Assembly (NCBI GenBank): GCA_963592385.1
Contig: CAVAWX010000086.1
Span: 1-6,986, forward strand
Length of the DNA: 6,986 nucleotides
Direction of reading: 5' to 3'
Source of the DNA: CAVAWX01 sp963592385
GTDB lineage: Bacteria; Actinomycetota; Coriobacteriia; Coriobacteriales; QAMH01
Each line of letters starts with the position of its first letter. The stretch's first letter is position 1. Under the pieces are notes generated by a model that worked only from the letters and a program-made list of their open reading frames with translations, did no database searches and was not told the DNA's origin. The position numbers and the translations under genes were made by a program. Positions 6,052-6,986 of the stretch are shown in pieces.

Positions 6052-6173
6052 GTATTCGCATCTTTCTGATAGAAGCGCGGGCGCAGGCGGCCGCGGGAAT
6101 GCTTCAGGAATTCATCTTTTTGCGGCGGGCAGCACGGTGCGGGGGCGTGCGCGTGAACGCAGGAGTGCGCCTC

Positions 6174-6986
6174 TTACGCCTCGCGTTCCTTGCGGCGGGT
6201 GAGGAGGAGCGCCACGGCGGCGGCGGCGATGAGGGCGGCGCCGCATGCGGTGTAGACGACGGCGCTCCCGCCGCCGGCCAGCGGCATCGTCCACTCCTTG
6301 TAGTTGGGCAGCGAGTACGCGCCCGTGCCCGCGTCTTCCTTGAAGGCCGGCGGCAGCTCGTCGCCGCGCGCCTCGATCTCGACGGTCTGCGCGGAGGCGT
6401 CCGCCGTCACGAGCCACTGGCCGTGCGGCAGCCTGTAGCCGGCCGGCGCGGCCGTCTCGACCAGCATGTACTGGCCGGCCTCAAGCTCGCCGAGGTCCAC
6501 GAGCCCGGTGTCGGCCGCCGACGTGGCCGTGGCGACGGGGTTGTCCACGTCCCAGCAGCAGCCCGCGTCGTTTGTGGCCGTGGCCGAGTGGTCGGAGGCA
6601 GACGTGTGCGCGGAGTTCCCGCAGGCATAGAGCTCGAATGTCGCGCCGGCGAGCGCCGTCGTGCCGTCCTCGCCCGTCTTCGTGAACGAGAAGGGCACGG
6701 CCTTCTCCCCCTCCTTGAAGTTCGCGAGCTTGTAGCCCGCAGAGTAGCTGCCGGTGAAGGCCGTGGCGCCGCTCACCGACGTGATCGCCACGTTTTTGCC
6801 CGACCCCCCAGAAGTGATGACTACCTTCCAATAGCCGTTGCTCGCCGTATATCCGCTCGGCGCCGAGGTCTCCTTGAGGTAGTAGGTGCCGGCCGCCAGG
6901 TTGCCGAAGTCCACACGGCCGGCGCTCGTCGAGGTCGCCGTCTTCACAAGCGTGGAACTGGTCATCGAAGACGACGAATACAGCCC
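6174..6986 (-). CDS. Cna-B repeat, pilin-like cell-wall anchored surface protein, 3' part only
   Basis: Surface protein of the SpaA/Cna-B type, cut by the window edge. The frame stays open to base 6986 and the visible fragment is 270 residues. An internal ATG at 6965 is not the true start, because the residues before it (GLYSSSS) are the normal opening of a Cna-B domain. The first, partial domain has YYLKETSAPSGY (E-box Glu39) and ends at LANFKEG (Asn89). The second runs from FSFTKTGEDG (Lys103) through YMLVETAAPAGY (Glu177) to LPNYKE (Asn228). These Lys-Glu-Asn sets suit self-formed isopeptide bonds. The C-terminus has a sorting signal: MPLAGG (234-239, a variant of LPxTG), a hydrophobic helix (242-263) and RRKER. 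Three cysteines (122, 143, 144) lie in the second domain, rare in such proteins. It is probably wall-anchored by a sortase encoded outside the window. It does not look functionally linked to the ABC genes. Confidence 0.9.
   Translation of the reverse strand, partial: GLYSSSSMTSSTLVKTATSTSAGRVDFGNLAAGTYYLKETSAPSGYTASNGYWKVVITSGGSGKNVAITSVSGATAFTGSYSAGYKLANFKEGEKAVPFSFTKTGEDGTTALAGATFELYACGNSAHTSASDHSATATNDAGCCWDVDNPVATATSAADTGLVDLGELEAGQYMLVETAAPAGYRLPHGQWLVTADASAQTVEIEARGDELPPAFKEDAGTGAYSLPNYKEWTMPLAGGGSAVVYTACGAALIAAAAVALLLTRRKEREA

Noticed and set aside
6081..6121. GC-rich palindrome (GCGGCCGC at 6087-6094) and a nearby T-run as a terminator of the surface-protein gene
   Set aside because: The T-run is on the plus strand and reads as A's in the minus-strand transcript, with no hairpin directly before it. 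No terminator is called in 5984-6173.
4049..6202. A 717-codon open frame on the plus strand opposite the importer genes
   Set aside because: Same cause: low-complexity His/Arg/Asp-rich translation, antisense to clear permease and ATPase genes, no recognisable motif or ribosome binding site.

Overview
The window is about 65% G+C and carries seven genes, all on the minus strand, so transcription runs from high to low coordinates. It encodes a Tat-exported lipoprotein and an LPxTG-type, Cna-B-repeat surface protein, and several genes have strong Shine-Dalgarno sites. Together these point to a high-GC Gram-positive. The mix of a NitT/TauT-type ABC system, a DUF4418 protein and a pilin-like protein fits an anaerobic Coriobacteriia member of the Eggerthella/Gordonibacter/Adlercreutzia kind. 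That placement is inferred from gene content, not from a marker gene.

Layout in transcription order. (1) 6986-6174: 3' part of a Cna-B repeat, pilin-like surface protein, cut by the window edge. (2) 6173-5984: intergenic region with a plausible promoter and a strong RBS. (3) 5983-4856, 4846-3941 and 3793-2726: a NitT/TauT (SsuABC/TauABC-like) importer, in the order inner-membrane permease, ATPase, Tat lipoprotein substrate-binding protein. (4) 2706-1501 and 1494-682: an FtsX/MacB-type permease and its ATPase. (5) 681-449: a gene-free spacer with two tandem stem-loops. (6) 442-5: a cysteine-rich four-helix DUF4418 membrane protein.

The importer and FtsX-type genes are tightly packed: 9 nt from permease stop to ATPase start, 19 nt from SBP stop to FtsX start, 6 nt from FtsX stop to ATPase start. 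Genes 2 to 6 of the window are therefore probably one transcript, possibly extending into DUF4418. The only larger gap inside the importer, just before the SBP gene, holds a 42-nt interrupted stem-loop that may set SBP mRNA level.

Most worth follow-up is this composite cluster: an importer of unknown substrate, an FtsX-type ABC pair and DUF4418, with the SBP, the FtsX ectodomain and the DUF4418 protein all rich in extracytoplasmic cysteines. A role in handling a metal or sulfur compound is possible but is inference. No RNA genes, insertion sequences, CRISPR arrays or origins were seen.
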